Origin: Andrena cerasifolii
Lineage: Eukaryota > Arthropoda > Insecta > Hymenoptera > Andrenidae
NCBI RefSeq assembly: GCF_050908995.1
Contig: NC_135120.1
Coordinates: forward strand, 3,609,433-3,673,432
Length of the DNA: 64,000 nucleotides
Direction of reading: 5' to 3'
Part shown: positions 44,537 to 56,845 of the stretch, in pieces
Position numbering within the stretch: the first letter of the stretch is position 1
Layout of the letters: each line of letters opens with the position of its first letter
Program-made: the position numbers and the translations under genes
The notes under the pieces: generated by a model
Databases searched by the model: none
Told to the model about the DNA's origin: nothing
What the model saw: the letters and a program-made list of their open reading frames with translations, nothing else

Positions 44537-47500
44537 GCGAGCAGATTACATTAGGACCAAGCAACGCCGTAAACGCGCAGAAAAAAACGGGCGCGAAAAA
44601 TCACCGGAAACAAAAAACTAACCGTATCCACGCGCGAAAAATACTTACCTGTGGGAGTTTGGTTGCCAGATGTGTAGCTTGGTTATAGCCCGACTCACCC
44701 AGGACCTTGGGGAAAAAACCCGAGAGTATGCCCGAAATCATAAAGTCGTTTTACCTGAGAACGGAGGCACGATCGCGACGAAAGTGGAAATATCTGAAAA
44801 ACGGCACGGTGTCGATTGCCCCTTAGGTATCGACATATCTGGTAGACAAATGTTTCCCGACGAACGCTTCGAGAACAAACGATTGCCTAGTCGCAAAGAA
44901 ATGAAGAAATTTCGCTTCAAAAATACCAAATTTCCAACTGTAAATCGCCTGCACCGCAGGACTGTTTTAGCTTACGCTCCCCCTTTCGAAGTCAGATACA
45001 GCGTAAGTCCCCATCGTAAATTCGCCATTCGCCCTTGACTATACTTATACCTGTTAAAAATCACGTTGACTGGAACAGTTTGTACATACTAATATGTATA
45101 AAGAAATGAAATGGATTGGCGCACGGTAGGGCAAAAGCCCACCAACACGTGGCATTAGTTCACCAATACCTTCTATAAGATTCTGTTGGTCTTAATTTCA
45201 TTTAGGAAGCGTGTTACTGGATAAATTAAAATAACTAACATTACTTTTACTGTTTTCTCATAGAAATAACGTCTTTTTGTACATTTTACAAGCGTTCGAC
45301 ACGGTGTGGTCAAGTATGGCTTGTAACTGTACTTCTGCAAAAGTAGACGTTATATTCACGTTGGAACAATGATGCAATGGAACTCCAAACAAGTATAATG
45401 AATTTTTCAAAGGCTGGGCTTCGAGTCGCGAGTAACACCGCCAGGACAACCAACGACACACTATATTAGGTATGTAATTATTAACAATTACTTCCGCGAT
45501 ACAGTCCACACAGTGTATTTGGACGCTAAACGAGGTGTGATATTCCCTGGACAGTTTAAACGTTTGCCCCACCAAAAAACGTGTTTTCAGCCCACATTTT
45601 TCCAATATTAGCGGACTCGCGCCGCCGCACAGTGGAATGACGCCGACGTAAGGACAATAACTGGACATGGTAATTACTTCCAAACGGTTTGGACTTTCAT
45701 TGTAAAAATTTGCACCCTTTCAATTCATGTTAAGTAGAATAACTGAGATTTAGAGGATTTTTCTTTAAATTTTATTAAAAATATGAACAGAAAAATATAC
45801 ATTGAAAAATTAATTACGCGTTAATGTTCATCAGAGTTTCCTCTTCTTCTACATTTACATCAATATCTGTTTCGGCAGATTAATGCATTCATCGATATAC
45901 GCGTGTCGCGACGGTCGAGTATGATTGCTGGCCGAGACTAAATACGTATAAACTGAAATGTTTGCATTAGATTTATTTTATTAATCGCAGCTAGTAGCAG
46001 GTGATTTTTCTACTTTTTAAAACCTTACCATTAAAGAATTGAATTATTATAGTATTGAATGCAACGCATTCTTATTTTATACAGTTGTTTAGTGGTGAAA
46101 TCTAAGTTAATTCAGAATGTTTTTTCTACAAAATCCTTAATAATAAGATACTTGGTAATATGTAAAATATTGACAACTTATAAAGTAATAGGTTTTAGGC
46201 AATAAATGTTTAAAGTGGTGCAACTGAAAGACAAAAAGACTGAAATTTTCATACAGGTCAGATTCATATACAATTGGATCAAACCTAATGTAAATATAAA
46301 GTTTATTTCTTTGTGTTTTCTAATGCTATGAACACTTAATAAAGATTTAATGAAGCTATAGAACAGAATTTCGACACTTCAAATGTTGGCCGATGTCCAA
46401 ATAAATAAAGCATTCTCGTCCCACTGTGCGCCGACGACCCTCACAATTTCCTGTCTTTGATTATGGTCACCCCCCTGTGACTCAGGTCCTTGCCAACATG
46501 TGCAACGCAGATTTGTGGAAAAGACGGTTGGTCACTGCGAGGTGAAAGTTTCAAGACTCAAGCACCTGAAACAAACACTCACCTTAATTTCACGTGAACA
46601 ACGTCATATCCGATTTTGAACAGAAGCCCAGACATCGAGTTAAAAAAGTGATCAATTTGGCGCGGCATTAGGCACTCTAAAGGCTGCCATACACGCTCCT
46701 TCTTACCGTCAGATTTACATACTTGTTTACAGTCGATAGTTGTAATGCAAGACGGAGCGCGTGTGTCAATTGTCCGGCATGAACGCAATCACCGCGAGGT
46801 TGATTTTTCTGGGTTCCGATTTGTTGCAAATCAAAATTAAGGGCACGTTTAAATTTTTAGATTCTATCAAGAATTGCATTTGTGTTGTTTCGTGAAAAGC
46901 GTACATAAAGTTTGACGCCGAGCGCGTTCGTTTAGTGACGGGGACTTGCCCGTGAGCGCCCTTTTTCCATGCTTTTTCTCGATTAAAACAAAAATTGAAT
47001 CTTTTTTTAGGTCAATAAATTATTATTAATTAAAACCAAAATTACATTTTTATTATACCTGCGTCACAATCCATCTTCAAAAAGCTCCTATTTTTAAGGC
47101 CGTCACGCGGTTAATGCCCCTGAACTGCCTGTAAAATCTGTACCCTTAGGAATTTCGTTTTAAAATTTAACCTGGTCATTCTTGAGATGTTGCGGGAGGG
47201 AAAGATGCAACAAAATTTTTTTGACATTTTGACCGGGGAGTGCCCTTAACGGGAAGTGTGGGCCACCGGCAGACGAATTTAAAATTATTGACACGTGTAA
47301 TTTGTTGAGAGTATTTATCGAATCGTACAAAGAAAATCAATGCATTTGGAAAATTAAATTTAAAGATTATTTGAACAAAAATAAAGAAAACTGTTTATAA
47401 TATCATAATAAATGAATTGAAGGAAGTAGATCAGGATCCGAATAAAGATGCAGTAGTAATTCTGTGCTTTTCAGTAATCGCACTCTGTTCTCTGACCACT

Positions 47501-48126
47501 GTACACTAGATCATTGCTTCTTTGTATTAGCTGTTTTTTCGGGTTTAAACGGCCGACTTTTAGTCGGTTTCGTGAGTCAATTTCTTCTGCTTTTCTGCTT
47601 TAAAGAGCTTTGCCGGCAAGTCTTCAGAGGTATATCCGTCGGCAGGGTAAGGGTTGTGGCGCGTAGTGGGAGGTGGCAAGGTTTCCTTGGAGCCTACAGG
47701 TAGCAAGGAATCTGCAGCAATTATCGCAGAACCATCGTAGGGGACGCACGCTATTTTTCGCTAATTTTCATACGTTTTTCAACTATTTTTTCCTTTTATT
47801 GTTAGTCTGTAGTTTATTCCTAGTTTATTTCTTATTATATTACATATTTAGTTGTAGTATTTTTATATTAGTTTTAGAGTTTATTTTCTCGTGTTTTTCT
47901 TGTATTTTCTCCTGTTTTTCTTGTATTTCTATCGTGTTTTATCGTATATTTATCGTGTTTTTGTCGTATTTTTATTGTTTTTTTTATTAGTAGTTAACGT
48001 ATTTAAAGTTAGTGTACGTAGTGTGTTTCTTTGGCGTTTGGTTCGGAACACATCCGTATATTCTACAGGTAAGTTCTAATCTCTATATTTCTGAAACCAG
48101 TGTTGCATTTTGTTTTTTTGTACATT
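44537..48126. other. Large intergenic stretch, no gene recognised
   Basis: Several short frames exist (for example 44670-45038 plus and 45683-45258 minus, 141 codons), none with a domain or supporting splice structure that I can see. 47740-48000 is T-rich with TTTTCTTGTATTT-type microrepeats. A GTAAGTT donor-like site (48069) follows TACAG. Confidence 0.45.
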
Positions 48127-48183
48127 ACAGTGTCACGTCCCGGGTGAGGTCTTTGGGAACGTCGACAAAGGGGAATAAAATGG

Positions 48184-48815
48184 CAGGCGCGAATGTCGAA
48201 TTCGTCACTCTGAACGTTTTGGAAGGAGCCAGGCGCGAATGTCAAATTCGTCACTCTAAGCGTTGAGGAAGGTATCAGGCGCGAATATCAAATTCGACAC
48301 TCTGAACGTTTAAGGGAGATCAGGCGCGAATGTCAAAATTCGTCACGCTGAACATTGAGGAAGGTATCAGGCGCGAATATCAAATTCGTCACTCTGAACG
48401 TTTAAGGGAGATCAGGCGCGAATGTCAAAATTCGTCACGCTGAACATTGAAGAAGGAGCCAGGCGCGAATATCAAATTCGTCACTCTGAGCGTTAAAGGA
48501 GGTATCAGGCGCGAATATCAAATTCGACACTCTGAACGGTTATGGGAGATCAGGCGCGAATGTCAAAATTCGTCACTCTGATCGTTTAAGAAAGAAGCCA
48601 GGCGCGAATGTCGAATTCGTCACGCTGAGCGTCGAGGAAGGAGCCAGGCGCGAATGTCAAATTCGTCACGCTGAGCGTCGAGGAAGGAGCCAGGCGCGAA
48701 TGTCAAATTCGTCACGCTGAGCGTTGAGGAAGGAGCCAGGCGCGAATGTCAAATTCGTCACTCTAACGTTTAAGGAAGATCAGGCGCGAATGTCAAAATT
48801 CGACACTCTAATCAA
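48184..48815. repeat. 14-unit, ~46-bp minisatellite of hairpin units
   Basis: Fourteen units of CAGGCGCGAATGTCAAATTC plus a variable GTCACKCTGARCGTT...GGAAGG tail, period about 46 bp. Each unit carries CGAAT, a five- or six-base loop (GTCAA, ATCAA, GTCGA, GTCAAA) and ATTCG. The stem is invariant. Lies in the 5' (plus-strand left) part of the solo LTR. Confidence 0.9.
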
Positions 48816-49289
48816 CCAGGGAAGGTTTAGTGGCAAATGGACACACTGGAGACACCCGTTAGTGTGGTTTGTTTGTTTTGACTGGGCTATTGCATTTGCC
48901 GCTGCATTTACGTAAGTAGTTGGTCGTAATACTTCCACGAAATCCGTCTACGAATACGGCTATAATTGGCCCATGGGAAAGAACGTTTGTAAACACGGTT
49001 GTCGCTTTCGCGTCCGCGGACCGAGATCAGCTGTTGCTGCAGCTTGTTTTGGTTTGGGAATCTCCGCAACCGAAGAATAGATACGATCGTTTCAAGCGTA
49101 ATTCAAAGTAAAGAGTGTTTATTAATTCAAAACACTTTAACGTGCCATACACAGTTTGTGATGGTTTTATAGTTTACAGATTATGCGTTAGACACTTAGC
49201 ATGAACACATCACATTCATGTAATAGTTATTAAGAGCGATGTAAGTATGAACATGAGACACAATATACGATAATAAGGTAGAAAGGTAA

Positions 49290-49425
49290 GCGCAATAAGC
49301 GTTGATAGAACAAAATGTAAGTAACCGCAATAAGCGTTGATAGAACAAATAATAAATGAGCGCAATAAGCGTTGATAGAACAAAATATAAGTAACCGCAA
49401 TAAGCGTTGATAGAACAAAATATAA
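49290..49425. repeat. Four-unit minisatellite inside the LTR
   Basis: CGCAATAAGCGTTGATAGAAC repeats four times at about 33-36 bp. Copy 1 of the LTR has a diverged counterpart (TATTGCTAATACTTATTGCT) at 21650-21800. Confidence 0.8.
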
Positions 49426-50279
49426 TATATAAAAGTAATGATGATAATTATATAAGAATGGATGATGGTGATATGCCAAAATGTGAAATGGTAATTATAA
49501 AGGCTTACGATATTTAATGAACTTGTATAAATTTCACTGTTTAAACAATACTTTCGTAGGTGCATCAGATCCTTGCGGATGATATATTCGAAAGAGAGCG
49601 TTTCCGCGAACCCCTTGTATTTATATGTTTGTTGCGGGGTACGCGCGGTAAAGTCCTTGACATATTTAAGAAATAAGGCGCAGTAGGACTTCCGGGGTTT
49701 TTACAATAGGTGCGTCTATTATTAGACGCATTTCTGTCACGTACACCAAATATTCTCCGCAGTTACATTTCCGGGGTTTTTATGGCTGGGGAATAATTTG
49801 CTCAACCCGTCGAATGGATTTTGGGGTCATTAACGGGAAAGGGGTGATCGTGGTTTTGATTTGTAGGGTCTTAGAGTAGAGATGAGACGAGGTCTCGATT
49901 TAAGGAATTTTTGGGGCGAGGGATTTGTTTAGATTTAGTAAAGAGGGGGGAACTCGTGCCTCGTAGGGCGAATAAGCGAAGGGGTTTCGCACCGGTCATC
50001 TTGAGATGGGGACCGCTAAGGTACATCGTCAAGTGATTTGCGATTGGGGAAAAGGGGTTGGTCTTGAGTTTGAGGACCTTGGTGGAGTGATTTGGATTGT
50101 GAGAATGTGTTATTAGGGTAATATTGCGCGGAAAAAATGGTAGGACATCACAACAGTCAGCTTATTTCTATTTTCTGCATTACTTTAATAATGACTGGCA
50201 ACTTGAAATTGAATAAGTACTATATGCGCGCCAACAGATCACTTGATCTGATTCCCTTCACGAAGCCATCAAAACATCA

Positions 50280-50651
50280 TTAGATGCTAATTCTTCACAT
50301 TTAACATCTGCAATCCATTTTGTTAGCACCCCACTAGTAAAGTTTAACCTGAAATCCGTCCACAATCATTTTCACATTCAACATCTTGGCTTTATCTTCT
50401 CATTACCAGTACACTTATATGATTCACCTGGCACAACTTCGCAATCTTCATCTAATATTACCGAAAGAAATGTAGCATTTTCTCCGAATTTAGTAGAAAT
50501 TAAGAATTTTGCCTCCTTCGAAATTTCACAGACTTCTGAAGAATTTTCAACTGAATTGAGTAGTCCTAATTCAGCTTCTTCATTGGCAGGGTGGGCTGTA
50601 ACACATAAAATTTCACATCGAGCAATAAATTATTTACTCCACATTTTATAA
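50280..50651 (+). pseudogene. N-terminal part of transposase-domain protein
   Basis: Open from about 50284 to TAA at 50649-50651. Ser/Asn-rich leader, then LAGWAVTHKISHRAINYLLHIL, which resembles the conserved (L/F)xxWAxxxxIxHxAxxxLLxIL segment near the N terminus of insect transposase-domain proteins. The large central part of the protein is missing before the C-terminal remnant that follows. Confidence 0.55.
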
Positions 50652-50794
50652 AGATCGATTTCAAAACGGCCAGAAATGTAGAAATAATCGCATCAAACCA
50701 GATAATTATCATCATTTTGGATTATAAAATAGCATTTTAAAACTTATTAAATGTATTCGTGTATTCCCGTATAAATCTTAAAAATTAGGAGTCC

Positions 50795-50995
50795 CTTTCA
50801 GAAGAATGCAATTTGGGTCCTTCTCAAATTTTTAATGTCACAGAAATAGCATATAAATGTGTGAACTTAAAATATGCTCATTCAATGTTTGTACTGTCTT
50901 TAGAATGTCTTTATGACGATAATATTACTGATTCAGCTTTCGATTTTTTCTGGTCTCAATGTCGCTATACCTTTCAAGCTAAGAATACACGCTAG
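50795..50995 (+). pseudogene. C-terminal part of transposase-domain protein
   Basis: NLGPSQIFNVTEIAYKCVNL matches the end of the minus-strand transposase remnant (NLGPRQIFNVAEIAYKCVKL at 38518-39153), followed by about 40 further codons to TAG at 50993-50995. It starts just after an acceptor-like TTTCAG. Together with the 50280-50651 piece it marks a transposase gene deleted of its centre. The DUF4806 start codon is only 53 bp downstream. Confidence 0.65.
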
Positions 50996-51048
50996 CAAAT
51001 TTCTAAACATGTTTTGTTTCACGAATACTTGTGTATACAGGATTGATA

Positions 51049-53688
51049 ATGGCACATACTGGTTGGGTCGTCGTCGCATTTATTAATGACGAATCGGTAG
51101 CTGAAGTCCCCTCGGATTGGGTGGTAGGAGGATTTTGTTATTGGCCACCGTACAAACCGAGCCGTATGACACTGGCAATAAAGAATTGCGAACTGTGCGA
51201 CGAGTCATGGGAAAAGCTCGCCGTAGCAGTGTTTCCCGGTGGAATCTGTTGTACGTTGAAATTATTATTTTATTTACTTATTAATTATAGTACTAATTAG
51301 TGACTAGTTATTATACCCATTAATTATTAATGTGTTCATTCAGATGATTATGCCACGGTGAGGGCGAAGGCTCGAAAAGCAGAGCAAACGAGGAACTTAC
51401 AGTCGGATGTGGAGGCAACAAAACGAAAAATTATACCGAAAAGGTATTCGAGCTGTGTGGAGTCTGGGCCTGAACGCACACCACTGATGTCCCCACCTCC
51501 ACAAATGGAGGACTTCAGTGGACAAAGAACGCAGTCGTTACCTCCACCTCCAAAAATGAGGAAAACAGTTATACGATCAGGTGTGAAAATATGCTACATA
51601 ATAATTATAATATCTGAAACTATTTAATTCTTTTTGTTATTGTGAGTAAACGATTAACTTTAATATTCCTATTATGCACGTTTTCTACACCAAAATGCTG
51701 GTAGATATCAATATGTTTTGCTTGTGTATTGAGTATTTGATTTTTAGTCTGCGCCAATGGATTCCTATGACATGGGACCGCAAATAGTGGTGCATACTAA
51801 ATCTAATAAGTATTTCGCATGCCTATCTTGACACATATTTCACATGGTTGGTTCTCTGAACTTACAATTTTCTAATTCCATTCCCGCTATTTAGCTCAGT
51901 TTCATCATATTATTTCTGATGAAGTTACCTTTTGTCCTAGGTGTTTTGTGTCAAAAATCGTGTTGTTTCACAGATTCCTTTGTTAAAAATGCCTCTTTTT
52001 CTGTAATACTTAATGTACAAATTCCATCTTGCAACGATGTGCTTGCCAGCATCTGTCCCTGTGAAATAGCAACAATACATTTTTCACATTTTTCTTACGC
52101 TTTATTTGCAGTAGTTGCGTTTTGGATGTGTCCGCAATTCAGCTTCCTTACCTCGAGAATTATTATGATCGCTTTCGTCCTAAGTAGGCCGTTCCTTCGA
52201 CGCAACCTCACAGGTTCTCGCTTTATGAATACGTCTGCATAGCAAGGTCTAAAGATTTCGAACTGCCGTAATTTTCACGGCCAATGACCTTGTCCTTAGA
52301 GGGATTGGTAAACTTGTCGAAGAACTGGGACCTCGCCGATTTCGAAGAGCTTCAGATATGTTGTCAAGGTCATTATTCTGAACAACATTTCCCTTTAAAC
52401 GTTTTGGCGGTCGCCCTTAGTTTCAGAGATATTGAGGAAAAACTTTTGTTACTACTACATTGAATTTTGCATATATATGTACGCCACCGCGGCGGCGTAT
52501 GCGTCAGTGCGGGTCGGCCGCTTGTTTACTTTTTCTTCATATACCTCGCTGTGACCGGCAGACAACGTATATACCGGGTAAACTAAACGGTTCAATTACA
52601 ACGGTTTAATTTATTCCAACGCAACGCATTCCACTTTCCAACTTGTCCCGAATATTAGTTTGGTTTGGGTTAGAATAGGGGGGGGGGGCGCGTAACGCAT
52701 GGTAGCGAACCGATCTGTTTTTAGAGATTTCAACCAGAAACTTGCGGATGTCCGTCAACACCCCGACTCATATCGGTTCGCTACCATGCTTTACGCGCCC
52801 GCGAGCGGGGCGCCCCCCCCCCCCCCTTCATCCAACACAAACCAAACTAATACCCGGGACAAGTTGGAAAGTTACGTCATTAAGTCATAACTCGCCCCTG
52901 CTTGTTTCCACTTGAGGTGCCCCTGATTAAATCACTAACGAGGGCGCGAGATATAAATCATATATGTGTTTAATGTTTGCAGCAGAACTCTTTAACAAAA
53001 ATAATTTTGGTTTTTAGACGAAACCGCAGCCCCCAGCACCAGCCATGGAAGCCAGGGGAGTTTCTCAGGCGCAATGAGTCAAGTTGGTAAGTCAATATAG
53101 GGTGTATAAAGATAATTCTATTCTATGCGGAGATAATTTTTTATCACGGAAAGTTACAGTGTAAATAATAAGATGTAATAAATAATTTTCAGAAAACGTA
53201 GATGCAGGCCTGAGTGGCAGCAGCAACAGCAACACTACTATGGAACATCAATTGAAAATTTTAATCGAACAAAATAATAAAATAATAGGTCAGAATAACT
53301 TATTACGAACATTGCTCCTAGAAACGATGGAGCGGGTGCGAACCCTAGAAACGAAACTTCAACCACTAAGTTCAACACAGGAAAAACAATCCTTCTTCAT
53401 TAAATACCAGCATTTACAATTCCCTTTGAATTCGATGGAAAAAATGCAGGAATTGGAAGATATTTTAAAGGAGGATAACAATTTCCAAGATGCTGTAAGT
53501 AAAAAATATCATCATAGATATGACGAAAAAATTGTGGATATCGAAATTTCCGACATTGAACGATACGTTGTAATACACAAGTTTTCTTTGAATTATCAGA
53601 GCCAGGGCCGCCGCGAGAATGGTTGGCGCTCTTATGCGGCGTATTACTTGCATAATGGGTTCCGTCGGTCCTGATCAGAGCTCAGCCT

Positions 53689-53722
<34 letters not shown>

Positions 53723-54299
53723 CTCTCTCTCTCTCGCTCTCTCTCTACTTGCCACAGTAGTCCAACCTTTATGATGTCGTTCTAATTATGTTCTGTATGC
53801 ATGAAATATGTAAAGTTCCAAACTGTTTATAAAATTTATTTTCGTTATTTCTTCGATACAAAATTGTACTGAATTCGTTAATGTGTGATAATTTTATAAT
53901 TACAGATAACTGAATTTGCCAGGTATGGGGGAGCAACTATCTACGATTTTACAAAAAGGGTTCTGTCCTCCACGATCACTAATGACCTGGCCCTGCAATA
54001 CAGCTGGTTGGGGAGGCAGGCGAAGGAACCGTTTTACAAATTGAAAGTGACTCAAGTCGTTATAGGTATGTAATTATCACCCAAATTTCACCAAAGCTAA
54101 TACTGATTAATGTAAAATTATTCAATATATAAGTATGTAATGTCTTATTGAAATTCTTGTTTAAGGAGCTGCAGAAAAATCGAAGCTGGAGTCAACCAGA
54201 AAGGACGCAGAAGTTTCCATTCAGAAATGGTTAAAAAGAGCCTGCGACCGTAAAAAAAAAATAATAATAATAATAAACCCAGACCTTAAGAGGGGGTAG
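51049..54299 (+). CDS. DUF4806-domain protein, six intact exons
   Basis: Exons 51049-51250, 51344-51580, 53018-53086, 53193-53494, 53906-54065 and 54166-54299 join to 1104 nt (367 residues) with no stop; every junction keeps phase and has GT/AG. Exon 1 gives GWVVVAFINDESVAEVPSDW and YWPPY; exon 2 is basic and Pro-rich; exon 4 has a predicted coiled coil (QLKILIEQNNKIIGQNNLLR); exons 4-6 form the DUF4806 domain (MQELEDIL, ITEFARYGGATIYDFTKRVL, LALQYSWLGRQ). Function of the family is unknown. It follows transposase remnants directly, so it may be an accessory gene of the transposon or a retained host copy. The C-terminal five Ile come from an ATA microsatellite, and the stop is 6 bp before a MITE. 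The ATG is preceded by an acceptor-like TACAG, so a 5' UTR exon is possible. Confidence 0.8.
51581..53017. other. Intron 2 of the DUF4806 gene
   Basis: 1.44 kb, much longer than the other four introns (93 to 411 bp), and contains an inserted foldback element (52637-52873). The 107-codon open frame at 51919-52242 shows no recognised domain. Confidence 0.6.
52637..52873. mobile_element. Foldback MITE with G/C-run arms
   Basis: AACTTGTCCCGAATATTAGT, a G10 run, GCGCGTAACGCATGGTAGCG on the left are inverted on the right as CGCTACCATGCTTTACGCGC, a C run and ACTAATACCCGGGACAAGTT. One arm recurs at 63705-63805. Inserted in DUF4806 intron 2. Confidence 0.8.
53693..53752. repeat. (CT)n microsatellite
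   Basis: About 60 bp of CT with occasional CG, in DUF4806 intron 4. Confidence 0.95.
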
Positions 54300-54305
54300 T
54301 GGACT

Positions 54306-54880
54306 CCCTGATAGTCAGTTCTGGCAGCAGAATCTGACGTCAGAACTGCAGCAGTCTGTGTCCGCATTTGGCTGCGTTCTGATGTGTAGAGCCCTAGGTG
54401 CAGTGCCTAATGTCAGATGGACAGCAGATCGACAGCAGATTTCGTCGTCTGCTAGGCACAGCAACAGCGCCATCTGAACTCCAGAATTACCAAGCAATTG
54501 CCTACAGATGGCGCTGTTGCTGTGCCTATGTGGGGAACGCGTCGTGCGGCTCCCTCTAGTCGGTTCCCCCACCTCGGGATGTTGAGTGGGGAGAGGAAGA
54601 GAACGGGGGTTTTCGGCGCCATGGTGTCATGGCGCCATTGTCTGTAAGGATCCACCAGAGTAGGGCTGGAGTTCCAGCTCTCTCGCAGAGTACAAATATA
54701 TACATTTCATATCGAGTTTAATAAGTTGGCTATTCACTATCCGATCCTGAACACGTCCTTCTCTCCGTTTGATAAGTGGGGCAGTTAGCCCTAGGAGATT
54801 TGGCCAAGCCAACACCTAGCAGACGACGATATCTGCTGTCGATCTGCTGTCCATCTGACATTAGGCACTGCACCTAGGGC
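54306..54880. mobile_element. CCCTGATA MITE, copy c, partly inverted-duplicated
   Basis: 54306-54466 is collinear with copy a (CCCTGATAGTCAG, CAGAATCTGACGTCAGAAC, TGTGTCCGCATTTGGCTGCG). From 54815 to 54880 the segment CTAGCAGACGACG...TGCACCTAGGGC is the inverse of 54401-54466. The intervening part has an inner hairpin (GGCACAGCAACAGCGCCATC and inverse, 54456-54525). The right end is cut by the inverted-repeat structure starting at 54881. Confidence 0.7.
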
Positions 54881-55120
54881 CAGTGATGCCAGAACGAGGA
54901 CGGGTTTCCTCGAAAATTTCCCCCACCACGCACACACCCTACGCCGGAGCTGCTTGTCCGTGAGCTCGGCGCTTCGGACAACGTCGGGAAGACGAGAGAG
55001 GAAACGAATGTGTGTCTTTCTCTCTCGCTCTTGAAACGCTGTGATCCAAAGTGAGGTGCAAGCGACACGCGCCGCGCGCGATCTTCTTGAGTGCCTCGAG
55101 ATACACTTTTCACGTTCTGC

Positions 55121-55516
55121 TGTTGTATACCAACGTCATTTAAATCTATATAAAGTATTAGTCAGCGCGTTAGTTTTCCAGATAGCAATAGTAAGCATCC
55201 TGAAGTCCTTCTTTTATGACCTTATCCGTACCCTATTACTCATCCTTGAACCTCGATCTCTATGCCTCATCCCTTAACGACCGTTAAACTCAGGACAACC
55301 CCCACTTTTCAGCTTACCGAAAACCGTACATATATATATATTACACGCAATTCTTCCAGTCAGAAGCACTTGAGCACTTCAGTCCGAATAGTCTGGACAC
55401 GAGAATCTAATTCTGAATCTATAATCTAGTATTTATCTGTAATCGTCTTAGTTTCCGTTATTTGTATAAAGTTATTTAATAAAATAAAAGTAATACGAAA
55501 AATACGGAATACAACA
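55121..55516 (+). mobile_element. Solo LTR with CTGC target duplication
   Basis: TGTTGTAT...ATACAACA ends, CTGC on both sides (55117-55120, 55517-55520), CTATATAAAG near 55147 and AATAAAATAAAAG near 55480. The matching arm at about 59334 reads straight through (TTCTGACATATG in inverse orientation), giving the empty site. Confidence 0.9.
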
Positions 55517-55790
55517 CTGCCATATGTACAATACTCTTGTAACGAAAAAAATTTGGAAAAAATTTTGTTACGGAAATCACGTTTTAAGATCTCCTGATCA
55601 CGTTTTGACTGTTTAGAAAAGAGCTTTTTTTAAATATCTCATATACTTGTTAACACGATTACGTTTAAACGGCAAAATGGATTTCAATGAAACTTTATAT
55701 TTAAATCTTATATTCTTGTCTTAAGATCCGATTATGTCACGAAAACTGATAATTACCCGTTATGGTTCTTCTACCCGAAGGTTCGAATAT

Positions 55791-56507
55791 TCGAATGTTC
55801 GAAGGTGAAATATTGGAAAATTAAATGTTGTTAAACTGTATTTTAAAAAATATAGTGTCGTAAAGCTCGTCGCGACACACATTTTTTGTATTCACAGTTT
55901 GTTTATCCAGTCATTACTATTCGAGCTAAAAATTATAAACAAAAAATTTTTCATCGTCCAAAATCATTCTTTCTTTAAACATAAATTGCGATAACTTGAG
56001 TAAATATTAAAGAATCGTTATGAGACTTGAAACATAAAACTCAGGAAACTCTAGCGAAGCCGTAAAATGTATGCACAAAACCCTTATGTTAACAAATGTA
56101 ATAATATTTAATTACAAGGTAATACTGGATATAACCCATGTTTTTCAACGTTCGCCGTTAAAAAGTATCGAGGCAATTTTGAGGTACGTATAACTTGCAG
56201 CGACAAAGTTTTTCCTTAATATACAAGGAAGATTTTCACCAATTTTCACATTGATTAATAAATAATTGTAGAAGATATGACGATATATATAATTCTCCCA
56301 CGGCGCCGACTGTCAACGCGAATGCTAAGACTGCTAAATAGCCCATTATACGCGACTGTTGACTTAGGTATGTATATATGCACACACATGCATACATACT
56401 TTCCCTCTCCGTCGAATTTAAAAGTGTCCAAGGAGACTTCTACGACATAAATACGGAAATGTTAACGAACACGTTCGATGTACAGTGGCTCAAAGCCATA
56501 ATCGTAC
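55791..56507. other. Interior of the 4.7-kb structure, no gene
   Basis: AT-rich, without coding frames or recognised repeats. Confidence 0.4.
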
Positions 56508-56845
56508 ACTCTTTGAAATCGCATAACATTTTTTAAATTTTTCCAAACGATTTGAGTTTTTTTGACAAGCTAGAAGGATTACTTTGCTAAGTGACGTGTT
56601 TCGTCGTTTAAAAGAAAAATGCAATTAGTCGGAATAGCGAAAAAAATAATAAGAGTCGTTTTTAAACTTTTTTTTGTGACCCTGTAATGAATTTTCAATT
56701 TTTTGAATTTTCAAAAAACCCGTTTGTAGATTGATGTAAGTTATATATATGCCTAAAATTTCATCAAAATCGGTTAACGTTGCTATGAGCTATAAACGCT
56801 TAAAGATCGCAGAATAAGGTCGAAAATCGCGAAATTCACAGAAAT
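56508..56845 (+). repeat. Dispersed family Y, copy 2
   Basis: Counterpart of 34905-35235; shares GAAATCGCATAAC, AAAATTTCATCAAAATCGG and TAAACGCTTAAAGATCGCAG. Confidence 0.7.

Larger units (their letters stand above)
48131..50152 (-). repeat. 2-kb solo LTR with 4-bp target duplication (copy 2)
   Basis: Left end TGTCACGTCC and right end GGACATCACA are imperfect inverse repeats, with ACAG on both sides (48127-48130, 50153-50156). It aligns with copy 1 (20878-22402) in inverse orientation. TATA-type TATAAATACAAGG (minus strand, near 49620) precedes AATTAATAAACACTC (near 49120), so the LTR reads on the minus strand. No internal domain remains, so it is a solo LTR; 4-bp duplication suits Gypsy-type. 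Confidence 0.85.

Noticed and set aside
45258..45683. 141-codon minus-strand frame
   Set aside because: No recognisable domain, no supporting splice sites or neighbours; could be chance. Kept out of the gene list.
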